A stretch of DNA of 7,142 nucleotides, from positions 1 through 7,142 of the forward strand of contig USOJ01000046.1 of the NCBI GenBank assembly GCA_900556195.1, given 5' to 3'. The notes under the pieces are model-generated. The model was not told the DNA's origin. It searched no databases and saw nothing but the letters and a program-made list of their open reading frames with translations. This document shows, piece by piece, positions 1 to 6,950 of this stretch; position 1 is the first letter of the stretch, and every line of letters begins with the position of its first letter. The position numbers and the translations under genes were made by a program. Source of the stretch: an uncultured Eubacteriales bacterium (GTDB taxonomy: Bacteria > Bacillota > Clostridia > Christensenellales > Borkfalkiaceae).

Positions 1-33
1 CAGCCGCCGAAAGAGGTCAAAAACGAACCGTAA
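1..33 (+). CDS. 3' end of an upstream gene (partial, unidentified)
   Basis: Read from base 1, this frame gives ten codons (QPPKEVKNEP) and a TAA stop at 31-33. The codons match the bias of the genes downstream, and the charged, proline-containing tail is a plausible C-terminus. The stop is the first three bases of the dnaG Shine-Dalgarno, as expected for an upstream operon member. Ten residues are too few to name a family. In Bacillota the gene before dnaG is often a dGTPase-like HD hydrolase or a pyruvate-phosphate-dikinase regulator, but nothing here distinguishes these. A chance open stretch is possible. Confidence 0.45.
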   Translation, partial: QPPKEVKNEP

Positions 34-41
34 GGAGGTGA
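31..41 (+). promoter_or_regulatory. Full-length Shine-Dalgarno of dnaG
   Basis: TAAGGAGGTGA matches the reverse complement of the usual 16S rRNA 3' end over all eleven bases. Its GGAGG core ends 10 nt before the ATG at 49, which supports that start. The stop codon of the upstream frame (31-33) lies inside the site, so ribosomes finishing that gene would sit on the dnaG initiation region. Confidence 0.8.
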
Positions 42-48
42 GCGGATA

Positions 49-1845
49 ATGGCGTTCGACGAAAAATTCGTGAACGAACTTAAAGCCAAAAACGATATAG
101 TAGACGTCGTAGGCAAATATTGCGTGTTGCAAAAACGCGGCAACGTCAATTACTGGGCGTGTTGTCCGCTGCCGGGTCATTCCGAAAAAACGCCGTCGTT
201 TACGGTCAATTCGGCGGGGCAGTTTTTTAAGTGCTTCGGTTGCGGTCGCGGCGGAGACGTAATAACCTTCGTCGAAACCATGGAAAATCTCGATTACGTC
301 GGCGCGGTAAAATATCTTGCCGAAAGGGCGGGGCTTGCGCTTCCCGACGACGACAGAGACGTAAAGCAGATTGCAAAAGACCGCTCGGACAGAGAGAGAA
401 TGTTGTCGCTTATGAAGACGACCGCTCTTTTCTACGTCGATAATCTCCGTAACGGACAAGCCGACGCTCACCGCGAATATCTCAAAAGCAGGCAAATCGA
501 CAGAAAAGTCGCTACTGCTTTCGGGCTCGGCGCGTCGCTCGATATGTTTTCTCTTCCTAATTACCTTAAATCTAAAGGTTTTACCGAAGAAGAGATGATA
601 AAGTGCGGAGTGTGCCAGTTAAAGCAAAAAGACGATGGTAAATCGTTCGTGTACGATTCGCTCTGCGGAAGGCTGATCATTCCGATAATAAACAATCTCG
701 GCAACGTCATCGCTTTCGGCGGAAGGCTGCTTGAAAAAAAGCCGAATTTCGCCAAGTATAAAAACACCAAAGAAACCGAACTGTTTATAAAAAACAGAAC
801 GCTTTACAATATAAATAACCTTAAAAAAGAAAAGAACCTGCACGGCATATCGAGCATTATCATGGTCGAAGGATATATGGACGTAATCTCCGTCTACGCG
901 GGCGGTTTCAGAAACGTAGTCGCTTCTATGGGAACGTCGCTTACGGTAGAACAGGCGAGAATGTTAAAGCGTTACGCCGACACCGTGTTTATAAGTTACG
1001 ACGGCGACGGCGCAGGGCAGAAAGCGACCGTAAGGGGGCTCGATATACTCGCCAACGAAGGTTTGACCGTAAGGGTGGTAAGATTGCCCGAAGGGTTAGA
1101 CCCCGACGACGTAATAAAGAAACTCGGCGCGGAAGCCTACGGCAACCTGTTGAAGCAGAGCATTCCGCTCGTGGATTTCAAACTTTATAACCTTAAAAAA
1201 GAATACGATTTAAGGGATACCGTCGGCAGACGCAAGTATATAGAAGAAGCCTTGAAAGTAATCGCGAAAGTCGATTTGAGCAGCGAAAAAGAAGATTTGC
1301 TGCGTAAACTCGGTAAAACCACGGGTACGACTTACGAGTCTTTAAGCAGAGATCTCTATAAAATCGAGGGCGGCGAACAAAAACCGAACGAACCCGCGGC
1401 AGAGCAAAAAACGCCCGAAACCCGCGACGCGACCGCGGCGAGATTCGCGCTCTGCGCGATGCTCTTCAATAAACCGTACTCGGTCGGCGTAAGTTTGGAC
1501 GGCTTCGATATGTCGCCGGTTCACCGAAAACTGTGGGATATACTCGCATCGTACCGCGAAGCGGGCAAAGAGATATTCCCGTCGGAATTATCGGGCGAAT
1601 TTACGGGCGACGAACTCGTCGAATATAACGCCGTGCTTTCTGCGGGCGACAGCGTGTTCGGCACGCGCGGCGAAATAAGATATTTTATAGACTGCGTAAA
1701 CTCGCTTAAAAAAGAAACGCTCGAAAACGAACTTAAAGAACTTAACGCGATATTCGCGGGCGAAACGGATACCGAAAAACGAAAACAACTTTTACTTGCC
1801 ATATCAGACTTGACGGCGAAACTTTCGTCGGTCAGTCGAAGATAA
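49..1845 (+). CDS. dnaG: DNA primase DnaG
   Basis: DnaG synthesises the short RNA primers for lagging-strand replication and acts at the fork with the DnaB-type helicase. The 598-residue length is normal. Three domains are visible. The N-terminal CHC2 zinc-binding domain (about 1-100) contains EKTPSF and the CFGCG knuckle (C62, C65). The RNA-polymerase/TOPRIM core (about 115-430) has GRLIIPI near 207 and the KYKNTKETELF stretch near 236-246. It also has the TOPRIM acid E274 in EGYMD, D318 and D320 in SYDGDGAG, and DPDD at 351-354. After a polar linker (about 441-462) comes a helical C-terminal helicase-interaction domain (about 463-598). Oddity: the first zinc-ligand pair reads C39-X4-H44, not the usual C-X2-H. 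The ATG at 49 follows a full Shine-Dalgarno. The gene lies 27 nt before rpoD, the classic dnaG-rpoD pairing. Confidence 0.98.
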   Translation: MAFDEKFVNELKAKNDIVDVVGKYCVLQKRGNVNYWACCPLPGHSEKTPSFTVNSAGQFFKCFGCGRGGDVITFVETMENLDYVGAVKYLAERAGLALPDDDRDVKQIAKDRSDRERMLSLMKTTALFYVDNLRNGQADAHREYLKSRQIDRKVATAFGLGASLDMFSLPNYLKSKGFTEEEMIKCGVCQLKQKDDGKSFVYDSLCGRLIIPIINNLGNVIAFGGRLLEKKPNFAKYKNTKETELFIKNRTLYNINNLKKEKNLHGISSIIMVEGYMDVISVYAGGFRNVVASMGTSLTVEQARMLKRYADTVFISYDGDGAGQKATVRGLDILANEGLTVRVVRLPEGLDPDDVIKKLGAEAYGNLLKQSIPLVDFKLYNLKKEYDLRDTVGRRKYIEEALKVIAKVDLSSEKEDLLRKLGKTTGTTYESLSRDLYKIEGGEQKPNEPAAEQKTPETRDATAARFALCAMLFNKPYSVGVSLDGFDMSPVHRKLWDILASYREAGKEIFPSELSGEFTGDELVEYNAVLSAGDSVFGTRGEIRYFIDCVNSLKKETLENELKELNAIFAGETDTEKRKQLLLAISDLTAKLSSVSRR

Positions 1846-1872
1846 CCGAATCAAACGGCGGAGGATAAATAA

Positions 1873-2931
1873 ATGAGCATTACCGAAGAACAATTAGAAC
1901 AATTAAAAACGGATTTCGTCAACACCTATAAACCCAAGGGCAGTATCGGCTCTGATACCCTTTGCGATAAACTCGAAAAGATAGATATCGATTCGACGCA
2001 AATGGAAGAGATTTATAAGACTCTTGAAGAAAACGGCATAAAAATCGTCGACGATTACGAAAAAGATAAGGAACTTTACGACCAACTTCTTAAAGAGATA
2101 AGCATGGACGACCCCGTCAAGATGTATCTCAAAGATATCGGCAAAGTACCCCTTCTTTCCGCCGACGACGAAATCGAACTCGCGAGAAAGATGATGGACG
2201 GCGACGAAAGCGCGAAAAGAGAACTTTCCGTCGCGAACCTTCGTCTTGTCGTGTCTATCGCCAAGAGATACGTCGGCAGGGGCATGCAGTTTCTCGACCT
2301 TATTCAGGAAGGTAATTTAGGCCTTATGAAAGCGGTCGAAAAATTCGACTATCAGAAAGGTTTCAAGTTTTCGACTTACGCCACGTGGTGGATTCGTCAG
2401 GCGATAACCCGCGCGATAGCAGATCAGGCAAGGACGATAAGAATTCCCGTTCATATGGTAGAAACGATCAATAAGGTCGTAAGGGTACAAAGATTGCTTT
2501 TACAGCAATACGGCAGAGAACCGACCCCCGAAGAAATCGCCAAAGAAATGGGTATTCCCGAACAAAAGGTTGTCGAAATTCAGCAGATTTCGCAGGATCC
2601 CGTTTCTCTCGAAACGCCTATCGGCGAAGAGGAAGACAGCCACCTCGGCGATTTTATCGAAGACGAGCAGGCTCTTGCCCCGACGGACGTCGTAGCGAGC
2701 AATCTTCTTAAAGAGCAACTTCTCGAAATTTTAGATACGCTTACCCCCAGAGAAGAAAAAGTTTTAAGACTTCGCTACGGTCTCGACGACGGTAAGCCGA
2801 GGACGCTCGAAGAAGTCGGTAAAGAATTTAACGTTACGCGTGAACGTATTCGTCAGATAGAGGCGAAAGCGTTACGCAAACTGCGTCATCCCACCAGAAG
2901 CAAGAGGCTGAAAGAGTTTATAGATGTCTAA
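1873..2931 (+). CDS. rpoD: RNA polymerase primary sigma factor RpoD/SigA
   Basis: This is the housekeeping sigma factor that directs core RNA polymerase to -35/-10 promoters. At 352 residues it is close to Bacillus SigA and lacks the long non-conserved insert of proteobacterial sigma-70. Region 1.1 is short (about 5-75). Region 1.2 contains DPVKMYLKDIG (80-90). Regions 2.1-2.4 (about 118-190) hold NLRLVVSIAKRYVGRG, FLDLIQEGNLGLMKAVEKFD and FSTYATWWIRQAITRAI, which cover core binding and -10 recognition and melting. Region 3 starts at IPVHMVETINK (191-201). Region 4 (about 280-352) carries the -35 helix-turn-helix within TLEEVGKEFNVTRERIRQIE (311-330). The ATG follows GGAGG at 1860-1864 with 8 nt spacing. 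Its last 8 nt overlap trmK. The near-perfect conservation leaves no real alternative. Confidence 0.98.
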   Translation: MSITEEQLEQLKTDFVNTYKPKGSIGSDTLCDKLEKIDIDSTQMEEIYKTLEENGIKIVDDYEKDKELYDQLLKEISMDDPVKMYLKDIGKVPLLSADDEIELARKMMDGDESAKRELSVANLRLVVSIAKRYVGRGMQFLDLIQEGNLGLMKAVEKFDYQKGFKFSTYATWWIRQAITRAIADQARTIRIPVHMVETINKVVRVQRLLLQQYGREPTPEEIAKEMGIPEQKVVEIQQISQDPVSLETPIGEEEDSHLGDFIEDEQALAPTDVVASNLLKEQLLEILDTLTPREEKVLRLRYGLDDGKPRTLEEVGKEFNVTRERIRQIEAKALRKLRHPTRSKRLKEFIDV

Positions 2932-3562
2932 AAGATTCAATATCCTGTTATCGCTTATTCCCGATTGCAGGGTTTTCGCCGACGTAGGTTGCGACCACGG
3001 ATATATGTCGTACGAAATGTTAAAAAATCGTAAATGCGACAGGGTAATCGTGTCGGATATCTCGGCGGAATGTCTTAAAAAAGCCGAAACTTTGCTTCAG
3101 GAAACTTTTCCCGATAAGTTTACGGCGGTCGTGTCCGACGGCTTCGAAAACGTCGGGAATTGCGATTGCGCGTTAATTGCCGGCATGGGCGGGGATACGA
3201 TCTCGGATATTTTGGCTGCGGCGGCGGGGAGGCTTCCCGAATATCTCGTCTTGCAACCCATGAAAAATTCACAACGGGTAAGAAGAGATCTCGTTTCTCT
3301 CGGCTATGAGATTTTACGCGATTATACCTTCCGCGACGGCAAGTTTTACGACGTGATTCTCGCAAAAAAAGGCGGTAACGAAACTTATACCGCCGACGAC
3401 TACGCGTACGGCAGGGATAATTTAACGGAAAAAGGCGAAGATTTTATCGCGCTCGTAAATTCCAGAATAGACGAACTTAAAGAAGCGAAAGAAAAGGCTT
3501 CCGAAACCTCTCGGAAAGAAATCGAAAAACGGATAACCGAATTAGAAAAAATAATACAATGA
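2924..3562 (+). CDS. trmK: tRNA (adenine(22)-N1)-methyltransferase TrmK
   Basis: TrmK uses S-adenosylmethionine to form m1A at position 22 of the tRNA D-arm; B. subtilis YqfN is the type enzyme. The 212 residues have the family pattern. A Rossmann SAM-binding motif lies at 19-29 (ADVGCDHGYMS, usually written DIGSDHAYLP). An acidic strand end follows at VSDIS (43-47). The family signature IAGMGGDTI sits at 85-93 and LQPM at 110-113, where LQPN is more usual. The C-terminus (about 165-212) is a charged helical, coiled-coil-like tail, as in known TrmK. The start overlaps the rpoD stop by 8 nt. Only a weak AAGAG (2912-2916) precedes it, so translation is probably coupled to rpoD. Its own stop overlaps the next start as ATGA. 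Placement between rpoD and a Nif3-like gene supports the call. Confidence 0.93.
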   Translation: MSKRFNILLSLIPDCRVFADVGCDHGYMSYEMLKNRKCDRVIVSDISAECLKKAETLLQETFPDKFTAVVSDGFENVGNCDCALIAGMGGDTISDILAAAAGRLPEYLVLQPMKNSQRVRRDLVSLGYEILRDYTFRDGKFYDVILAKKGGNETYTADDYAYGRDNLTEKGEDFIALVNSRIDELKEAKEKASETSRKEIEKRITELEKIIQ

Positions 3563-4332
3563 ATTACCGTGAAGTTTTTGAAAAATTATGCGAATACGCG
3601 CCGATCGAACTGTCCGATAAACTCGTCGCTCTCGAAAACGGCTATGACAACAGCGGAATAATCGTCGGCAATACGGGCGATATCGAAAAAATACTTTTCT
3701 GTCTCGATCTTACGGGCGAAAGCGTCAAAGCGGCGATTGAAAAGGGAGTTAATCTCATCGTTACTCATCACCCCGCGATATATAACCCCTTGAAGTCGAT
3801 TTCCGAAGATTCGGCTTTGTATGCCTGCGTAAAGAATAATATAGCGGTCATTTCCATGCACCTGAATCTCGATTGCGCGAAAACGGGCGTCGATTATTGC
3901 CTTGCCGAAGGGCTCGGCGGAAAAATCACCGAAATTTTAACCCCGCTGGGCGAAAACGTCGGCTACGGCAGACTGTCCGAAACCGACGATACCGCTAATG
4001 GGATATTCGAAAGATATAAAACCGTTTTCGGAACGGATAAAGGCTCGCTTTACGGCGATAAAACCAAAAAAATACGCTTAATCGCGTCGTTTTGCGGCGC
4101 GGGGCTTGGCGAAGCCGAGGTCGAAGAGGCGCTTAAACGTAATGCGGATATGGTCGTTTCTGCGGATATTCCGCACCACGTTTTATTAAAAGCAATCGAC
4201 GGCGGACTTTCCGTCATAAATTGCACGCACTACGCCTCCGAAAATCTCGGAGTGAAGCGTTTTGCGGACTACGCGCGTGAAACGCTTAAAAATAAAGAAA
4301 TATATTTCTTTTGCGACGGCAGATTTGCCTGA
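3559..4332 (+). CDS. Nif3-like dinuclear metal-centre protein (YbgI/YqfO family)
   Basis: This is a member of the NIF3/DUF34 family, which forms ring-shaped hexamers with a two-metal site in each subunit. Its cellular role is unsettled; the database name 'GTP cyclohydrolase I type 2' rests on limited evidence. The expected metal ligands are visible: H70-H71 in THHP, D105 in HLNLD, and H224 and E228 in THYASE. The substrate-side DNSGIIVG motif is at 30-37. At 257 residues it matches the short E. coli YbgI form and lacks the PII-like middle domain that brings B. subtilis YqfO to about 370 residues. Its ATG shares ATGA with the trmK stop and no Shine-Dalgarno is visible, so re-initiation after trmK is the likely mode of translation. 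The zinc-ribbon gene follows after 20 nt, a pairing also known from Helicobacter (HP0959/HP0958). Confidence 0.93.
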   Translation: MNYREVFEKLCEYAPIELSDKLVALENGYDNSGIIVGNTGDIEKILFCLDLTGESVKAAIEKGVNLIVTHHPAIYNPLKSISEDSALYACVKNNIAVISMHLNLDCAKTGVDYCLAEGLGGKITEILTPLGENVGYGRLSETDDTANGIFERYKTVFGTDKGSLYGDKTKKIRLIASFCGAGLGEAEVEEALKRNADMVVSADIPHHVLLKAIDGGLSVINCTHYASENLGVKRFADYARETLKNKEIYFFCDGRFA

Positions 4333-4339
4333 GCGAAGG

Positions 4340-4346
4340 AAAGGAG
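4340..4346 (+). promoter_or_regulatory. Shine-Dalgarno setting the start of the zinc-ribbon gene
   Basis: AAAGGAG lies 6 nt before the ATG at 4353. The frame is open further upstream to an ATG at 4311, but that start lies inside the Nif3-like gene, has no ribosome binding site and would add 14 residues outside the family's usual N-terminus. The start at 4353 is therefore preferred. Confidence 0.8.
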
Positions 4347-4352
4347 AAAATT

Positions 4353-5063
4353 ATGTTGGATAAAATATTGGCTTATCAGGAAGTAGACAAGAAACTCCGC
4401 GACATCGAACTCGAACTCGCAAAAAGCGAAGAGAGAAAGAAAGCCCACGCGGCGCAGACGTTTTTGAAGAGCGTAAACGAGCAGATATCCGCGCTCGATA
4501 AAAGGGCGGAAGAACTCGTCGCGAAATACGCGTCGCTCAACTCCACCTACGCGAAGTTAGAAGAGGAAATCAAAGAATACGACGGTCTCGAAGTCGGCGA
4601 CGATCTCGATCAGGTCGTATATATCAAGAAGAAAGCGCAGACCCTGTCTTCCGAAATCGAATCGCTTGCGGCGGCTATCGAAGCGGTAGCGGGTGAAATA
4701 AAGGGCGTTCTGAAAGAATTTTCCAAAATCAAAGACGAAAATAAGGCGATGAAAGAGCAGTACGAAGAATACATGCCCAGGTATAACGCTTTGAAAGACT
4801 CTAAAAAAGACGAAATCGACGGTATCAGAAAGGAACTTGCGGCGATAGAAAAGCAAATTCCGGAAGACGTTATGGAAAAATATAAACAAAAGAGAAAGGA
4901 TCGTATTTTCCCCGTACTCAATAAGGCTACCGAACTCGGCAAGAGCGGAATTTATTGCGCTTGCGGAAAAGATCTCCCCGACGCGCAGCAACGGCAACTC
5001 AAAGGCGGCGAAATAGTCGAGTGCGAATCCTGCCACCGACTGCTGTATCTGCCCGTAAAGTAA
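4353..5063 (+). CDS. Coiled-coil C4 zinc-ribbon protein (DUF164/CdsZ/FlgZ-like)
   Basis: The 236-residue protein is almost wholly helical: heptad-rich, highly charged segments from about 5 to 190 should form a long antiparallel coiled-coil hairpin. It ends in a small zinc ribbon at about 200-235. The ribbon cysteines are C202 and C204 (YCACGKDLP) and C224 and C227 (ECESCHRLLYLP); the closing C-x-x-C-x-R-x-L-Y pattern is the family mark. The first knuckle is C-x-C, where C-x-x-C is the textbook form. Relatives include Helicobacter HP0958 (FlgZ), linked to RpoN stability and flagellar mRNA, and Streptomyces CdsZ. No single biochemical role holds across the family, so no symbol is assigned. The gene follows the Nif3-like gene by 20 nt and probably closes the dnaG-rpoD operon. 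No U-tract terminator is visible just after it. Confidence 0.9.
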   Translation: MLDKILAYQEVDKKLRDIELELAKSEERKKAHAAQTFLKSVNEQISALDKRAEELVAKYASLNSTYAKLEEEIKEYDGLEVGDDLDQVVYIKKKAQTLSSEIESLAAAIEAVAGEIKGVLKEFSKIKDENKAMKEQYEEYMPRYNALKDSKKDEIDGIRKELAAIEKQIPEDVMEKYKQKRKDRIFPVLNKATELGKSGIYCACGKDLPDAQQRQLKGGEIVECESCHRLLYLPVK

Positions 5064-5094
5064 TATCTGTTAAGAGTACGGGCGAACGTGTACC

Positions 5095-5146
5095 GTCATT
5101 CCGAGGCGAAGCGGAAGAATGCTCCGGAAGGGCGGTTGCCCGCAGG
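5095..5146 (+). repeat. Dispersed intergenic repeat, copy 1 (GTCATTCCGAG type)
   Basis: The element begins GTCATTCCGAGGCGAAGCGG, continues AAGAATGCTCC, then GGAAGGGCGGTTGCCCGCAGG. The first half resembles a short repeat (GTCATTCYGAGCGAAGCG-AAGAATC) that I recall from intergenic regions of many bacterial genomes. The second half contains a perfect GGGC-GGTT-GCCC hairpin (5130-5141). A diverged copy in the same orientation lies at 6951-7002. It starts 31 nt after the zinc-ribbon stop. No T-tract follows, so it is not a typical intrinsic terminator. Whether it is a mobile element remnant or an RNA-level signal cannot be told from this window. Confidence 0.7.
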
Positions 5147-5170
5147 CTATAAACAAAAAAATATAACACC

Positions 5171-5176
5171 AAAGGA
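5171..5176 (+). promoter_or_regulatory. Shine-Dalgarno deciding between two tandem ATGs of the transporter
   Basis: AAAGGA is followed by two consecutive ATG codons at 5180 and 5183. The spacing is 3 nt to the first and 6 nt to the second, and the second is the more usual distance. The two choices differ by one methionine. Confidence 0.65.
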
Positions 5177-5182
5177 AAAATG

Positions 5183-6922
5183 ATGAAACTCAACTATAAA
5201 AAGACTATTTTCGTCGGATTCGCGTTCTTTCTGATATGCGCATTCTGGCAGGCGTACGACAGTATCGTTCCGATGATGCTCGTCAACAAATTCGGTCTTA
5301 ATCAGACGCTTTCGGGCGTAATAATGTCGCTCGATAATATAATCGCGCTGTTTATGCTTCCGCTTTTCGGCGCGCTGTCGGATAAAACCAAATCGAAATT
5401 CGGCAGGAGAACTCCTTACGTAGTGTTAGGCACGATAGTTGCGGCTTGCTCGTTTTTCTGCCTTACTTTTTCGGATAACGCTCAACTTGCGAAACTCAAC
5501 GTAAAAGACGGCGGAGAATTTTATTCTCAACTTTTCGAAGATAACTATTCTATAACCAATGCCGAATACAGCGCGTTCACGAATACGTCGGTTCCGAAAG
5601 AATTAAAAATCAAAGATTACGCCGCAAACGTCGTTTTCAATAAAAATTACGACGAACTTACCGACGATCAGAAAACGAAGGTCAAAGAGTGGTATACGGG
5701 TATCAACGAAGAATATCTTAAAGATCATTCGCAGCCCGAAACCGTCTACGGCTATCGCGGCGGAAAGTATTTCGAGTTGACCGTCGAAAAAGACGGCAAA
5801 ACGACCGTTTATAAAGACGGGGAAGGCAATATCGTAGATAAATCGTACGTCAAAAACGCGTATACCAATCTCGTAAACCCCGCTCTGAATAAATACGCGT
5901 GGAAGCAGACGACTTCCAACCCCGTACCGCTCGTTTTGTTCGGGTTATTGTTGCTTTTAACGCTTATCGCCATGGCGACGTTCCGATCTCCGGCGGTCGC
6001 GCTTATGCCGGACGTTACGGTCAAACCGCTCCGTTCGCAGGGTAACGCGATTATAAATCTTATGGGTACGGCGGGCGGAATGTTAGTACTCGTACTCGGC
6101 ATAGTGTTCAAAACGGGTAAGACGTTCAATCAACTTATGTCTTATACCGGCTTTATCGGCGCGGTATGCGCGCTTATGATAGTAGGCTTGCTTGCGTTTA
6201 TCTGGAAGGTCAGAGAACCCGAATGGGCAGAAGAAATGCGGCAGGACACCGTAAAGTACGGGCTCGAAACCGCCGAAGAAGAAAAAGCGGACGAAGGCAA
6301 CAGAAAACTTACCAAGTCGGAATTCGTAAGTTTAATACTTATTCTCGCTTCGGTCGCGCTGTGGTATATAGGGTATAACGCGGTTACGTCTAAATATTCG
6401 CTTTACGCGACGAACGTGCTTCATAAAGACTATAACACCACGCTTTTAATAGCGCAGGCGGCGGCTATAATTTCTTACGTTCCCGTAGGATTTCTGGCGC
6501 AGAAAATCGGCAGAAAGAAGAGTATTTTAATCGGCGTCGGCTTGCTTGCGACGGCGTTCTTCGGGGCGACGTTCATGAACGCCAACTCGTCGGTCATACT
6601 TCTCGACGTATTGTTCGCGTTGGCGGGTATAGGTTGGGCGACGATAAACGTCAACTCCTTCCCGATGGTAGTCGAACTCGCAAGCGGCGGAAACGTCGGT
6701 AAATTTACGGGTTACTATTATACCGCGAGTATGGCGGCGCAGATCGTAACGCCCATTTTGTCGGGCGCCGTCATGGATTTGTTCGGAAGTATGCGTCCGC
6801 TCTTCTATTACGCGACTATCTTCGTGGCGATTGCGTTTATAACCATGCTTTTCGTTAAGCACGGCGACAGTAAACCCGCCCCGAAAGATACCTTCATCGA
6901 AAATCTCGACGTCGACGACTGA
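5183..6922 (+). CDS. MFS transporter, SLC45/GPH-like sugar:cation symporter type, with large outer-face insert
   Basis: This is an integral membrane secondary transporter of 579 residues (580 if the ATG at 5180 is used). Twelve hydrophobic spans can be placed at about 9-34, 43-65, 79-97, 248-268, 288-309, 320-342, 381-402, 418-438, 447-465, 470-490, 508-533 and 540-558. MFS motif A is visible as GALSDKTKSKFGRRTP (63-78) and its second-half echo as FLAQKIGRKK (437-446). The loop after TM4 reads ALMPDVTVKPLRSQGNAI, which I recognise from clostridial transporters annotated SLC45-family/GPH-like. Those are thought to move sugars or glycosides with a cation, but the substrate cannot be read here. 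Residues 98-246, between TM3 and TM4 and predicted outside the cell, form a polar insert of about 150 residues that relatives of about 430-500 residues do not normally have. The gene sits between two repeat copies, and membership in the upstream operon is uncertain. Confidence 0.88.
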   Translation: MKLNYKKTIFVGFAFFLICAFWQAYDSIVPMMLVNKFGLNQTLSGVIMSLDNIIALFMLPLFGALSDKTKSKFGRRTPYVVLGTIVAACSFFCLTFSDNAQLAKLNVKDGGEFYSQLFEDNYSITNAEYSAFTNTSVPKELKIKDYAANVVFNKNYDELTDDQKTKVKEWYTGINEEYLKDHSQPETVYGYRGGKYFELTVEKDGKTTVYKDGEGNIVDKSYVKNAYTNLVNPALNKYAWKQTTSNPVPLVLFGLLLLLTLIAMATFRSPAVALMPDVTVKPLRSQGNAIINLMGTAGGMLVLVLGIVFKTGKTFNQLMSYTGFIGAVCALMIVGLLAFIWKVREPEWAEEMRQDTVKYGLETAEEEKADEGNRKLTKSEFVSLILILASVALWYIGYNAVTSKYSLYATNVLHKDYNTTLLIAQAAAIISYVPVGFLAQKIGRKKSILIGVGLLATAFFGATFMNANSSVILLDVLFALAGIGWATINVNSFPMVVELASGGNVGKFTGYYYTASMAAQIVTPILSGAVMDLFGSMRPLFYYATIFVAIAFITMLFVKHGDSKPAPKDTFIENLDVDD

Positions 6923-6950
6923 TTTCAGACCCGACGAAGACGATAAGAGC

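Noticed and set aside
1810..1846. TTGACG at 1810-1815 as the -35 of an rpoD promoter inside the end of dnaG
   Set aside because: Nothing like TATAAT lies 16-18 nt downstream; the nearest candidate, GATAAC at 1841, is 25 nt away. Internal promoters here are known in other species, but this one is not supported.
4557..5036. Minus-strand open frame of 159 codons
   Set aside because: It is the antisense of the coiled-coil/zinc-ribbon gene. Its phenylalanine-rich product comes from reading lysine- and glutamate-rich codons backwards, and it has no start signal.
4955..5152. Plus-strand frame of 65 codons running through the repeat
   Set aside because: It starts inside the zinc-ribbon gene in another frame, has no ribosome binding site, and its PSFRGEAEE stretch is just the repeat translated.
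5136..5167. Promoter for the transporter from TTGCCC (5136-5141) and TATAAC (5162-5167)
   Set aside because: The spacing is 20 nt, the -35 match is poor, TTGCCC is part of the repeat hairpin, and the -10 would place the start almost on the ribosome binding site.
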